Notes under the pieces: model-generated
Databases searched by the model: none
What the model was told of the DNA's origin: nothing
What the model saw: only the letters and a program-made list of their open reading frames with translations
Shown: positions 24,280 to 35,690 of the stretch, piece by piece
Position numbering within the stretch: the stretch's first letter is position 1
How the letters are laid out: each line of letters starts with the position of its first letter
Translations under genes and position numbers: made by a program
Origin: Patiria miniata
Lineage: Eukaryota > Echinodermata > Asteroidea > Valvatida > Asterinidae
NCBI RefSeq assembly: GCF_015706575.1
Contig: NW_024037058.1
Span: 7,565,806-7,629,805, forward strand
Direction of reading: 5' to 3'
DNA length: 64,000 nucleotides

Positions 24280-25561
24280 CTTCACTAAATATACAAACTT
24301 TTATTGCTATATACTAAATTAGACTTAATATTCCAATATTCACGTTAATACTCAACAACCTTATTCACAATGTAATGTTAATACTCAACAGCCTTATGCA
24401 TGTAATGTGTAACATTTTTGGACATTTTCTGGCAAGACTCTTTCACTCAACCTCTTTCCACAAATTTTACTTTCTATTGATATTACAAACATTTAACAAA
24501 TAAACAGATGCTAAAATTGTGGTATTCATACACATTCAAGCTTTTGCTTTTGTCAATGCTATTACTCCAAAATAAATGTTTTTGCTGTTTGCTTAAACTT
24601 CTGATCCTTTGCTAGTTTTTATACATATCACCCATACTTAAATTCTGCGCACAATACTATTTTTAAACAATATTTGCACAAAAGTACACATGAATTATGG
24701 ACTTGTGCTGAAGGTGAATTGATAAATACTAAATTGTATTCAAAGGGCAAGCCAATGACCCTGATTCCAAATCACTAGGGAAAGCACTGTCAAAAAATAT
24801 TGGACAACTATTCCAGCTATTTTTTTTTTTTTGGTGTGTGAAACTTCGAAGACAGTATTTTTTTGCATTGCAACTGCATAAATTTCAATGTTTTGCTACA
24901 AAAGTTGCCGAATTTGTAAAATTAGAATCTTAATTTGTATAACTGTGATTTAAAAGTCTTATTCCATATGTTCAAAACCCTGCATGAAAGACATTTCAAT
25001 CATGCAGAAATAATTACACAAAGCCTGATACCACATCCTAAATATATTTAGAAAAAAAAATATTAGCTTTTTTTTATCTACACAATTCAGTTTTCAATAA
25101 ATTAAAATTTCAAGTCTACAAATCTACAAAAATCAGTTTTGTACATACCTTAAAAAAGGACTTTTCAATGCAATAATATAGAGCATTCTAATACTGCAAT
25201 GGAATTAATTGCAAGGCAATCAATTATAAGCTCACAAGAATGCCTTGACCCGTTTTTTTCTGGAGAAAAACTTTAATTTAAATAAATCAAATGAACTGTG
25301 ATGGGCTTGTGATGTCTTGTGAATGATTTGTGATGACTTCCGACAATTTCAGTAAAAGGTAACAAAAAATATGAGACAACCCAAGACCCACAAAAATCAC
25401 AACAGTAGAGGTCTGTACAAGATCAAAATAAGACTCATCATCCTCACAGGCTGATATAAACATAAACCCCGCCCATTCCCAACTGAAATGAGATGGACCT
25501 CCCTCAGGGGCGTGGCCGAGATAAGACCCTCCCATTTTTAGACTTTTCTTATCTTGACCTG
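24280..25561 (-). other. Probable PIPOX 3' UTR and poly(A) signal
   Basis: Downstream of the PIPOX stop the minus strand is AT-rich and free of recognised repeats. A perfect AATAAA on the minus strand lies at 24305-24300. I infer a long 3' UTR ending near 24280; transcript data would be needed to fix it. Confidence 0.35.
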
Positions 25562-28500
25562 TTACAGCTTGGCTTTCTGGTGCAGGAATCGTTTGATGCC
25601 GATGGGGCTGAGGTCGTAGGTCGGAGGCTTGCCCATGGCCAGGTCAGCCAAAATCTTGCCCGTCAGTGGAGCCATTTTGAAGCCTTTACCTGTGAACAAA
25701 AATAAAATGCACCCATCTGATTCAATGACTGTCTATTTGTTTTGATTTTTTGTCTGGTAATGGCACTATGATTTGTTCCAAAAGTGGGAATGTACTAAAG
25801 CTTGAAAGCATGTGGCAATTATTGAGTGAGCAAATGATTTAGAACTGTTCAGTTTTAAAGGTAGGAGGAAAAACCTTAAGAGTGATTTTACAAGGATAAC
25901 TGACAGAATCAGGCAGGGACTGAAAACCCAAACCATATGATTGCCTGGCTTGGATTCGAACCAGGGTAACAGGGGTAGAAGGCAAGAGAAGTGTATATGC
26001 TTCAACTATCCGGAAAATGCGAAATTTTTCCATAACTTGAGCCCTCTGAGTTGAAAGAACGAGCTGGAAAGCCTGTTTTGTTTTGTTTTATTTTATTCAA
26101 GCACAATATTTTCGAAAAGGAATTACATGAAATTTCAATAAAATTTAAATGATGAAACTTTTTTGTAAACACTGATATTGGGATTATCCAATATACATAG
26201 GAAGTCGAACGTGAAGTTGAAAAGTGGCCGTTCTGATGGTGTACTGTGTTGCAATTCGAATTGTGTGAATGTCCGACTCACCTGAAAAGCCGCAACCAAT
26301 GGCGATGTTAGGGTAGGTTGGGTGGCTGTCAACAATAATTTCTTCCTCTGGCGTGCACTGTTCACAAACGAAACAACAATAATTCTGATAGATGTCCCAT
26401 TTGCCAATTCTACCGCACTTGTCTTACCCTGATAGCGCATTACTACACATGCATAATTACTTGAAATAATGAGCCAATGGGTTTCTTGTTAAATTTATAG
26501 GATTGAGGAAGGTTCCTAGCAAAATTCCAAGGCAGTTGAACTCATGATTTCCAAGGTAAGGCTTGAAACTCACAACTCAAAACCCAAAACTTGAAACTCA
26601 AAACTCAAAAGTTGAAAGTTGAAAGCTGAAACTCGAAACTTGAACATTGAAAATAAAAATTAAAACTGAAAACTTGAAACCCAAAATTCAAACTTTATAA
26701 CTTTGAACTCGAAAGTCAAAACTTGAAACTCAGAACTCATTCCTTTAAACTAGGAACTTGTAATTTGATTTTTTGGTCTAGGAACATAAAACATTAGTCC
26801 TTTGGAATGGGGCGAGCACTTACCGTGTACATGCAGTTCTCTATGATGGAAGGTTCTGGTTCTAATCCAGGGAAGTGTTCTTTGACGTAATTCTTGACAG
26901 CTTCAATGTCCACAATTGGTTTATCCAACTTGGGTTGTCCCTCTTGGATATCTCTGCTGTCCGGATCTACTTCGTTCCAGCGAAGATGATAACCGAACTT
27001 GCGATCAAAACAAAGAAGATGATTTTTGGCATAAGTGATTGACGGTAGAGTGGTTGGGCCTCAAAATCTTCAAATGTTTTTTTTTTTAAATGAAGATTTG
27101 GACCAGGGATTTTTCCAGGAGGGAGGATGAGGTATTGTTGATAAATTTAATTCTTTTTTTTTTTTTAGAGGGGGAGGAATAGTTGGGGTTGACTGAAGTG
27201 TTAAAACACATGCAGAAATCAAAGCCTATCATCAATTAATGAAGATTTCAAATACTGTGCAATGTTATTTTAGGAAGGGAAAAGGGATTTTTTATCCAGG
27301 AATGTTTGATAATTAACCAGTTCGCATCGGATGACGTGTTAACACAATGTGGCTGTTTTTATACACAGGCACGGCTGACGGGTTAAGACGTCAAGCGAGC
27401 CTAGACTCGCCTTCGGATGACGTCTAAACACGCTAATCCCCTATTTGTTTTGTAAGCACACACCAAGTCCGAGAAGTCTGTGGAGGCGGACCGTGTGTTG
27501 AACTTGAACAAGGCCACTGTGCACAACCTATTGTTGTGCAATTTACACTCCATGGGCGTGCACACCCCGGAGTAGTGAAATATATGAGGTTGCGGAAATA
27601 AATATCGTTGAAATGATTCTTGCGGATCATTATTTGTGGCATTTGGCTGGCTATCAGAAATTGGCTGCTATATTTTTTTTTGAAAAATCGAGCAGTATAT
27701 GGTTACCAAATTTGCCATTCATCCATCCCTAAATGGAACCTTGGCAATTGTTTTTTTTTTCCTTTATGATATCTGGCTAGGTTATCTTTTAGTTTTACTC
27801 TCTTGTCTATGTGCACCCCCCTTTTTTATTTCATTGGCTCCGCCCCCTTGAGGGGTTCAACTTACCTTCATGTAGCCTGGGTAATCTTGGCTCGGGAAAC
27901 AGTAGATGAAACCGTTTCCTACTCGGTCAAACATCGGCGGGTAGTTCCAGTACGCACCAGGCTGCTTCTCCTTGAAATAGCAGATGCTCACCCTCCACGC
28001 CTGCAACATTTCAATACAAGTTTCAACGCTGATTTTATGTTGAACCAATGAATGAATTGAAAAGAAAAAGACATGCAAAAAATGTGAAATGAAGTGAGCA
28101 ATGTTGTATTGAGTTTGTTTAAAAAAAATAACCCGACCAGCGGAAAAATAATCTTCAACCTAACATTCGTTACGGTTTAGCAAGTTATGTCAGTGGCAAA
28201 CCCTGGATTTGTATTTTGAGAGAGATCAACAGTATTTTTTTACCGGTTGGGGTGGGGGTGAGAAGGAGGAAGGGGATGGGAGAATGGACCTTTTCTGAGG
28301 CTAGGGGGCGCTGTTTGTGATATATTATGTAACTCAAAATATATTCAAGGATTCCATGTGCTCTTTGAATTTGTTCCTTTTTGTCCTTTTTGGGGGGAGG
28401 GGACACCCAAAGACTCAAGCCGGCCGAGCACATCATCCAAAACATCTTACCTTCAGCGGTAGGTCCAGTCCAAGTGGCTTCAGCATCTTGGAGGCCCATG

Positions 28501-30794
28501 GCCCTGGAGTAAGGACCAGACTCCCTGCTTTGTACTCCCGTCCGCTGCTGGTGCACACGGTGACAATCCGGCCTGGGATAATCCTGACAACTTTTTCACC
28601 GTCTCGCAGCACGCCTCCCTTCTTGACAAACAGATCCTAGACAAAAAGACAAGAGAATGAAACAACTTCCAAATGTAATTGATAATTGACACAACACAAT
28701 GTAGTCTGGGGCAAAAGGTGAGACTTACGGATGTCTTAACGCCGTTTCATACTCGGCGGGAAAGCAAATGCAAACGCGAATTTGTGACGTCAGGGCAAGT
28801 TTTCACACTGCAAATTTGTAAAAGTTGAACACATTTTTGCAACTTGAATGCCGTGAATGCTTCATGACATCAAATTGGCATCGCATGAAGAATAAACAGG
28901 CCTTAATTTATGTGACAGTCAGTCAGTTAGCCAATCAGCGAGTCCGTGACATGGGTTCAAAGAAAACTCTGCTGGCCCTCTGGGACCAGCAGAGTCAATT
29001 TTTTGGGCCAAGTTAGACTTACGCAAGTCTAAGTGACAGTCAATCAGTGAGTCAGTATTAAAGGTACAGAGAGGATTACAGGCTGGTCCTCTGGGGCAAG
29101 TCAAATTTTTGAGCCAAGGTAAAACTTATGCAAGTCTAATTTAAAGTGATAGTCAGTGGGTCAGTCAATGGGTCTGTCAGTCAGTCATGTAATACTAAGT
29201 ACAAAAAAAAAAAACCAACAACAAAATATAACAAAACTAAATACCTGCATTATTTTGAGGCACTTGTTTGCAAGGAGAACTCCGGCTTCGTGATCGAGGA
29301 GGATATGGTAGGGGCCTTTGTAGGACATGAGAGGGTATCGATTCACCAGCTGTTTGGTGGTTAGCTCTTCGAAGGGTAAGTTATACTTCGTTAGGTTCTC
29401 TTTCATTCGACGGAATTCTTGCGTCTTGCATCTGTCTAGCACCAACAATCCTGTTTGCCTGACGAGATTGGATGATTGAAAATATGGCCGACATAGTTTT
29501 ACAGTGATGTGACCAGAGGAGTGGGGATGTTGGGGAAGTGACGAGGACAGAGCATGTAAACACTCGCAATCGTGGACCTAGGACAAAAGGGTTAGGGCAC
29601 AAACAATATGTCCACGATTGCCTGATAGTCCACGATTGAAATTCATGTACAAGACCAATAAGAGCTGTTGCTAAAAAGTAATGAGGATAACAGACAATAG
29701 GGGTCCACGATTGCCAGTGTTTACAAATATGTGCATGATTTTGTTTCAGCATTCAATAGGGGACGTTGAACAATAGAGGACAATAGGGTCCCCAATTCCC
29801 GAGAGGTCCCCGATTTGGATTTGACAAAACATATGGGAGGTATTCCTAAAAAGTTAGGGACAATAGGGGGTCCCCGATACACACACTTGTGTGTGGGGAG
29901 GGAGGGGAGGTGGTACCCAAGGAGGAAGGGTTCCCCTAGAAGGGGATGGGGGTTCCCCTAGTAGGAGGAAGGGGTTCCCCTAGGAGGAAGGGGTTCCCCT
30001 AGGAGAAAGGGGTAAGGGGTTACCCTAGAAGGGGGTTACCCTAGAAGGTGGTTACCCTAGAAGGGGGTTTGGGACAGTGGTAATTTGAATCCTATATAGT
30101 TTATAATCATAGAATTAGTATTGAGGTAAAGTACTGATGAAACAAGTTTAGTTAAATAAGGTCAACACTTTCTTACAAGCATGCAGTAGATTAGGCAAAA
30201 AAAAGAAAAAAAAGTTCTGCTTCCGATTACATGGCATTTGAAAATAGGCTAGGTAGGTAGGGAAATAATATTTTTTTTGCAAATTTTTTTGTGTACGATC
30301 ACATGGAGGCGTCTGCGGGTAGTCAATAGTAAAAGGTAGAAATTGATGGTTTTGGGTGTTTTTTCTCAATTCTCTAATAAAAATAAATTAGGGTAGGGGT
30401 TGTCAGAATAGGGTAGGTAGGGAAACCGGAAGCGGAAGTATTATTTTTTTTGGCCTTATCAATCAAATCCACCGCCCAAAAATCAGTTGTTAATTCTCCT
30501 ACCAATGAAGCTTTGTATTCGTTTCTTGTTCCAGCTCCTCCCACATTTCAATGACTTTGCGGGCCATCGCAGCATGGTGCTCCTGACTGTAAACGTTGCG
30601 GTACATGCGCGACGGTCCCGCCGAACTGCCGCGGCTGTGCGGGAGAGTGAACTGCTCTAATTGGAGCGTCTTGTAGCCCTCTTTGACCAATTGAAGGGCG
30701 GCGCCTGAGCCAATAACACCTCCGCCTACCACGATGCAGTCGTACACGCTGCTCTGTTCGTTGCGGTCTGCAAACAGTTCAGACATCTTGATTT
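25562..30794 (-). CDS. PIPOX: Peroxisomal sarcosine oxidase / pipecolate oxidase
   Basis: Flavoenzyme that oxidises sarcosine, L-pipecolate and related N-methyl or cyclic amino acids in peroxisomes, releasing H2O2. Seven exons on the minus strand: 30503-30794 (ATG at 30786), 29245-29458, 28451-28636, 27866-28000, 26824-26997, 26282-26357 and 25562-25689 (with stop). All introns are GT/AG and all phases agree, giving 398 residues (the human enzyme has 390). The FAD-binding motif GGGVIG is at residues 21-26, followed by PHSRGSS. The segment ENCMYT holds Cys328, matching the cysteine that carries covalent FAD in this family. GCGFSGKGFKMAP follows, and the protein ends AKL, a canonical PTS1 peroxisome signal. 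An AG acceptor lies at 30795-30796, eight bases before the ATG, so transcription starts farther upstream. The candidate is the exon at 35606-35690, which would add 31 residues in frame. It looks intact and functional. Confidence 0.95.
25866..26010 (-). mobile_element. tRNA-derived SINE fragment in the last PIPOX intron
   Basis: On the minus strand a perfect box B, GGTTCGAATCC, lies at 25952-25962, preceded by a worn tRNA-like half and followed by a body (GGTTTGGGTTTTCAGTCCCT). It is a SINE piece between PIPOX exons 6 and 7. Confidence 0.6.
26560..26745. repeat. Degenerate AACTTGAA/ACTCAAA minisatellite
   Basis: About 180 bp of imperfect 7-8 bp units (AACTTGAA, ACTCAAA, AAAGTTG) in a PIPOX intron. 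Unit length drifts and the array has no visible function. Confidence 0.75.
29556..29724. mobile_element. Foldback MITE in PIPOX intron 1
   Basis: 169 bp with near-perfect inverted ends: GTAAACACTCGCAATCGTGG, and its complement at 29703-29724 differing at one site. The core (GTACAAGACCAATAAGAGCT, then GTTGCTAAAAAGT) is shared with the element at 41989-42176, which has different ends. A third relative, with GGACAATAGGG ends, lies at about 29760-29870. Confidence 0.75.
29929..30072. repeat. Minisatellite of about 20 bp units
   Basis: Repeats of GGTTCCCCTAGGAGGAAGG that grade into GGTTACCCTAGAAGGG. It lies in PIPOX intron 1. Confidence 0.85.
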
Positions 30795-30939
30795 CTGCAC
30801 GGTTCATGAAAACAAAAGCATTTAACAACGTCTGATCACACTACTGTTGCTTTGTCATTATTATTATATTTTTTTTTTACTACCAAGCAGGTTGGTTTTT
30901 CAACGAACAATATATGACATGCCTCAATGATCACATTAT

Positions 30940-31485
30940 GCTAGCCATAACCTAACACTCCTATCTAATGATAGTTGCAGTAATTTAATCTAGCTACTGA
31001 TATTCTAGGCATTCCAACGTATGTTCTTCCTAGATGGAGACATTCCAGCTCAACTGCTCATCGGGAATTCAGCATTTAGAGCTAGAGGTTAATGTCGTTT
31101 CGGACAGTGGGTCAATGACATCGACAGAGGCCATCTAATTTGGACTCCACAAAGTGGAGCAGAAATGGGCTATGTGCAAGGCTAGAGCATAAGCCCCAAC
31201 CAACACACCACCAGCCCATGTGGGAGGACTTTCCGGGCCCGGATTGGCCTCATTAGACACCTCCGGACCCACCGTTTTCTTCCCTAGACCATAAAGCCAT
31301 GGCCATCTACAATTACATAGGATGAGTATCCAGACACTATTCTAGCTATAACCTAACACTCCTGATCTAATTATACTTTCAGTAATTCAATCTAGCTGGT
31401 GATATTCTAGGCATTCCAATTTATATTCGTTCTACTTCTAGCTGCAGAAATTCCAGCTCACAGCTCATGAGCATACTTTAATACA
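30940..31485. repeat. Direct repeat pair of about 145 bp flanking a LINE tail
   Basis: 30940-31085 (TAGCCATAACCTAACACTCC onward) is repeated at 31340-31485 (TAGCTATAACCTAACACTCC onward), with similar order through GATATTCTAGGCATTCCAA and ATTCCAGCTCA. The copies differ at several sites. They enclose the sequence at 31090-31330. Confidence 0.8.
31090..31330 (+). mobile_element. LINE 3' end fragment
   Basis: A plus-strand frame from 31219 reads CGRTFRARIGLIRHLRTHR and reaches a stop at 31285-31287. A zinc-finger-like C-terminus with ARIGL..HLRTHR is well known at the end of several non-LTR retrotransposon polyproteins. Only the tail is present; the reverse transcriptase region is absent, so this is a 5'-truncated relic. 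Confidence 0.65.
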
Positions 31486-31739
31486 GCCTTTACAGAAACA
31501 TGTAGATTCAGAGTTAATGGTGGTTATGTAATCAATTTACTCTGATTATTTCCATGCAGTTTGCATCACGTTTATTATTGTTTATGGCTCAATAGAACTT
31601 TTAGGTAAACAATATATTTTTAATTAATTGTTCAATTAATAATTTAAAATTAATTACATTATTCCTATGCAAACATGCTCTCCGAGCCATAATGCTACTT
31701 GTGTCAATTTTGGTCTAGTGACCCCACTGCATTGGTGTG

Positions 31740-32295
31740 TTTAGGGAATACAACATTTGCGAACATCTAAAAACAAAACTACCAAATTTTTATAAAATAC
31801 CTTACTAGGATGTTGGTAAATGACAGTCTAAAGCAATCTTGTAAAATTATGGCACCCGGTGTGTGAAGTCTTTTCAAGGAAAGTGGTATTTTTGTATAAA
31901 TTTCCACCGGTGGTCAGCCGACCACCGTTGGAAAAGCCTGACTATTTTTCAACTACTGCTCCAATTTACCTTTTTTTTTCAGTCCAAATTTTGTTTGCTA
32001 TTGGTTACATATTCATGAACGGGTGCAGGCCAGCCAGACTGGTTCCTTTGCCAAACAATTTTCTGGCATCTAATTCTATAAATTGATCCATTTCATCTTT
32101 AGTGGAGTCAGGGAACCAGACTACTTAGACATTTTTGTTTTTCTTGGTTTTTCCAGCATTTTCGAACACAAAACTTCAAACATCATATATGTCACTTGTC
32201 AGTGTAACAATATTTGATCTACAAATTATACTAACCCCTCATAAAGTTAATTTCTGAAAATTACAGCAAAAGCCAACGATGTACATTCCCTTTAA
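31740..32295 (-). mobile_element. TTAA MITE, copy 4
   Basis: About 556 bp in reverse orientation. The right border has TTAA at 32292-32295 and the left TTAA is mutated. The central palindrome at about 31903-31931 reads CACCGGTGGTCAGCCGACCA and its complement. Its bases differ from those of copies 2 and 6, yet its arms still pair. Non-coding. Confidence 0.83.
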
Positions 32296-32608
32296 AGTAT
32301 ACCCGGGCCAAGTTCAAGGAAACTTTGCCTGTTTGTGACAATTTAAACAACAGTGGGGTTAATAAATTTTATTTGAAAAACCTGAAGCTGCTCTCCATGT
32401 TTGAACAAACCCTCATGTTAGTCATGAGACTGGTTAGGTCTGAAAATTTCTAAATATTTTCTCAGTAAATACTTCAATATTTTCCCTGCTAAATTAGAGA
32501 AGACCAGATCATATAGTCTATGGCCCTTATGGGAATCTTTCCTAGTTCTCCATGGTTGGTTGGACCATCATGTCCCGGTTGGCCTAGACTTCGTCTTCAT
32601 TCATTAAG

Positions 32609-32630
32609 TCATGGAGGAATTCCTCCATGA
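32609..32630. repeat. 22 bp perfect palindrome
   Basis: Perfect inverted repeat centred on GAATTC, with arms TCATGGAGGAA on the left and TTCCTCCATGA on the right. It lies just before the larger palindromic insertion at 32645-32730. Confidence 0.9.
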
Positions 32631-32644
32631 TGATGTAAGGAGCG

Positions 32645-32730
32645 TAGCCCCACTAGTGTGGCCGCGGTATGCTGCGCTGAACCTCTGGTTCAGCGCAGCA
32701 TACCGCGGCCGCGGCCACACTAGTGGGCTA
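32645..32730. mobile_element. 86 bp hairpin insertion with target duplication
   Basis: Almost the whole element is one palindrome: arms of about 40 bp (TAGCCCCACTAGTGTGGCCG onward) around the 3-base loop TCT at 32684-32686. The right arm carries one extra CCGCGG unit, and the left end has one extra C. The flanks share AGGAGCG (32638-32644 and 32732-32738), which suggests a 7-8 bp target duplication. GC-rich in an AT-rich surrounding. Confidence 0.8.
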
Positions 32731-32940
32731 TAGGAGCGAAGTAACGGAGTGTACCTGATTACCTGTGCATTGGTTGGCTAGATTTTTCAGACTCAATTAA
32801 ATGTTTCCTACCTCCATGATCTTACTAACAGAATATGGATACTCACATGTGGGCACGTACAATTCTTCCAGTACAAAGGCAAGACAAGGTTATCCACTTG
32901 CTTTCTTGTTTCTTCCTCCTTCCTTCCTTCCAAATTCGAC

Positions 32941-33113
32941 CTAGCCCAGGTTGGACTCGGTTGTGTACAGTCGTAATGCAATTGCAATGAAGACGCCGCG
33001 TCCCAGGCCTGGCTGGTCAACATCAAAGGACAAAGATCCCGGAGTCCATGGCCGGCCCGGCACGTACAGCACGTACAATTTGACCTTCCTCACTCCTGCA
33101 CTCAGGCCATCAG
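32941..33113 (-). other. Exon-like, GC-rich unique segment
   Basis: On the minus strand an AG acceptor-like site precedes 33113, and the frame ADGLSAGVRKVKLYVLYVPG continues open to a TAG ending at 32941. The phase would also accept the exon at 35606-35690. An alternative is part of an unspliced or 5' untranslated exon ending at a GTGAGT donor-like site near 32836. I recognise no family. It is the only stretch between the transposons here that is unlike its surroundings. Confidence 0.3.
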
Positions 33114-33124
33114 CTGTCTGACAG

Positions 33125-34069
33125 AATGTCGGACACTTCGCCCCATTTCCACGTCGCCCCATGTCACTTCGCCCCTAACCACTTCGCCCCATCCCCACTT
33201 CGCCCCATTCCCACATCGCCCCATCCCCACTTCGCCCCATTCCCGCTTCGCCCCATCCCCGCTTCGCCCCATCCCCACTTCGCCCCAACCGTTAAATGTA
33301 AAAAAAAAATCTCATCTATTTTTTTGGCTTAAAAAAAAACAATTTCAACAGATTCACTAATTGCTAACCAACGAAAAGAATTAGCCCATCACCAAATGAA
33401 CAATTCATAACCAACCTCTCAAGCTAGGCTCTCCCCTACCGAGAAAAAAGCTTGAAGTAAAAGATCCAACTTTGTTCCCAACCCGGCTATACCAACCCGT
33501 CTCCCACTTACCTGAGAACGACAATACCTTTGACATCCTAATTTCACTCTTGGAGGAACCAATCTCATCTAAATGAAGTTGTAAGTGTCACATATCAGAC
33601 AAATGTTGACGGAACATTTTCCTCAAGGCAGTGAGTTCCTTTTAACTCACTGACCCATACCTACGGATTCTTTTGAATCCAGCGGCTGATGATTTTATTC
33701 ACAAGCCAATAGGAGAGGCGTCTCTGAATGGGATCTCTCATCTGTCTCTAGCACCACATCAGAGAGTTTGTATTTTTCCTGAGTTTCTAGAATTGGGAGC
33801 ATTTATTAACTGGGGTCTTTGGCAGTTTATTTTGTCTGCACCCCTAGACTAGCCTTCACCTTTTTCATACTACTGGGGCGAAGTGGGGATGGGGCGAAGT
33901 GGGGATGGGGCGAAGCGGGGATGGGGCGAAGTGGGGATGGGGCGAAGCGGAGATGGGGCGATGTGGGGATGGGGCGAAGTGGGGATGGGGCGAAGTGGGG
34001 ATGGGGCGAAGTGGTTAGGGGCGAAGTGACATGGGGCGACGTGGAAATGGGGCGAAGCGTCCGACACCC
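33125..34069. mobile_element. Foldback (Mutator-like) element with satellite-filled ends
   Basis: 945 bp flanked by a perfect 9 bp direct repeat GTCTGACAG (33116-33124 and 34070-34078). Both ends are inverted repeats of about 165-195 bp, starting GTCGGAC and made of 16 bp units of the type ACTTCGCCCCATCCCC. The left arm is 33129-33292 and the right arm 33874-34068. The ~580 bp middle is AT-rich and has no transposase. A 9 bp target duplication fits Mutator-like elements; the family call is inference. Confidence 0.82.
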
Positions 34070-34119
34070 GTCTGACAGCGCGCCATCGGCGGCTAGCAAA
34101 ACATGATATGTGCGGTCAT

Positions 34120-34607
34120 CAGGGTGACCATAAGGTCATGGCTAAATTCTGCTAAATACACTTCAAAAATCTGTCAGATTTATCAAAAATCTGCCAAAAA
34201 TCCCCAGAATTACCCGAAGTACACTGTAAACACTTAAAATCACATGCAGATGGCGTTGCCTAAATTAAGGTTCAAATTACATTGTAAACAATCTATATTC
34301 TCATCAAGATGTAATGAAATTGCGTAAATTTCAGGCAAAAGGCATTTAATTTGCGTCACGACGAAGTCCGGTCCTCAGTGAGCCAACCTATGCAAGGGTT
34401 TGTTTGAAAAAGAGTGAAGTTTTTTTTAAACAAATGTACCATTTTTTTTTTCAAATTTGCTATGTTTTTCTGTCAAATAACCAGTTTTGCAGAATTCTGC
34501 CAGAAATCTGCCGAAAAAAGTCCATTCTGTCAAATTTTCTGTCAAGCTCGTTTTTTAACAAAAAATCAGTCAAAGTTAGCCGAAAATCGGCTAAAACGGT
34601 CACTATA
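34120..34607 (-). mobile_element. hAT-like MITE, copy 2
   Basis: 488 bp with an exact 8 bp target duplication GCGGTCAT (34112-34119 and 34608-34615). Its short inverted ends are CAGGGTGACC and GGTCACTATA. Eight-base duplications with CAGGG-type ends fit the hAT superfamily. The body is an inverse relative of 19822-20316. Non-coding. Confidence 0.87.
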
Positions 34608-35344
34608 GCGGTCATCCACCGACCTTGCGCGCGGTCGCCGTCGGATGATAAAATTGCGATAAAATTAGCGGTACAACAACGCGGCCCCCAAGTGTCAAGT
34701 AATGTTCACGTTTCTTCCCAAAAAGATCAATACTGAAAATATGAAAAAAGTTGGCAAAACTGTTAACACTTACAAATTGTGAGACTTAACGACATTGTGT
34801 AGAAATTTTATTGTATGCTTTCTATTGGAGTCATACAAGCGTACACCCGGTGGCGATAGAAGAAAAAAAACCGCCACCCGGTGGGTTTCTTTCGATTGGG
34901 GGGGGGGGGGGGCTAGCCGGCTTGAATAGCTGTATCCATCATTTTTCGATTTTCATAATTGTAAAATGTTGTGGGTTTTTTTGGACGACAAAAGCCCACT
35001 TTTTTATGTTATCACGGTATTATCGTTTCACAACTTTCTAGTTCAAGCGCACATATTGTGTCATGTGCACTTATGCTGCACGTAGTCTGGGCGATAGCGA
35101 AAAAGCCAACCAAAACAAAGCCTTTTCCAAACCAAATAAAATGTGCTGTTTTTTGTCGAATTTTTAAAACATAAATATTGAAAATACAAAACTGCAAATA
35201 AGATGCAAGTGCACAAGTATTACATGTTTCCTACTTCCATGCACAAGAGCTCACGGCCACTCCACACTCCTAACTTGCATAGCAGGATTCAAAAGCACAT
35301 ATTTAGCTGGTCATGATCATGTCAAACGAACCCGTGTGGCCGGC

Positions 35345-35454
35345 CACGTGCTGGGGTGGGGCTTAATGGTTGGAGATGATGTGGGTGGGGCTTAATGGTT
35401 GGAGATAATCGTCTCCAACCGTCTCCAACCATTAAGCCCCACCCACAGCACGTG
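35345..35454. mobile_element. 110 bp palindromic element
   Basis: Inverted ends starting CACGTGCTG and continuing GGTGGGGCTTAATGGTTGGA, with the complement ending at 35454. The inner part repeats GTGGGTGGGGCTTAATGGTT, so the hairpin has two possible registers. Probably a tiny foldback element; no clear target duplication is seen. Confidence 0.7.
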
Positions 35455-35605
35455 ATGTTCTTCAATGCCTGCTACACACTGCATGAGGAGTGGGCGACCA
35501 CTGATCAGGTCACGGGGAAAACAAATTACATGTCATAAGATTTTTTGTGGATGGATAGAAATTTGCAGCGTATCTTGATCGAATACGAGAATAAAACATA
35601 ATTAC

Positions 35606-35690
35606 CAGGATCGTAGCCTGTATAACATCCTTTTGGGATTTGTTTGGTTGTTAATTTTTCTTTGTTTGTATACTTATTTGGTTCAGCCAT
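35606..35690 (-). CDS. Candidate first coding exon, perhaps of PIPOX
   Basis: On the minus strand ATG at 35690 opens MAEPNKYTNKEKLTTKQIPK and continues GCYTGYDP to a G/GTAATT donor at 35606. The ATG is 101 bases from the HPS4 ATG, on the other strand. The exon ends one base into a codon. Joined to the PIPOX acceptor at 30794 it reads DPEIKMSELF in frame, giving 429 residues in all. The same phase also fits the exon-like segment at 32941-33113. I do not recognise the peptide. It could be a PIPOX N-terminal extension, a separate small gene, or a chance frame in a 5' untranslated exon. Confidence 0.45.

Noticed and set aside
33126-34106. Frames of 65-95 codons with repeated FAPSPLRPIP or GDGAKWGW motifs
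   Set aside because: They are translations of the 16 bp repeats at the ends of the foldback element.
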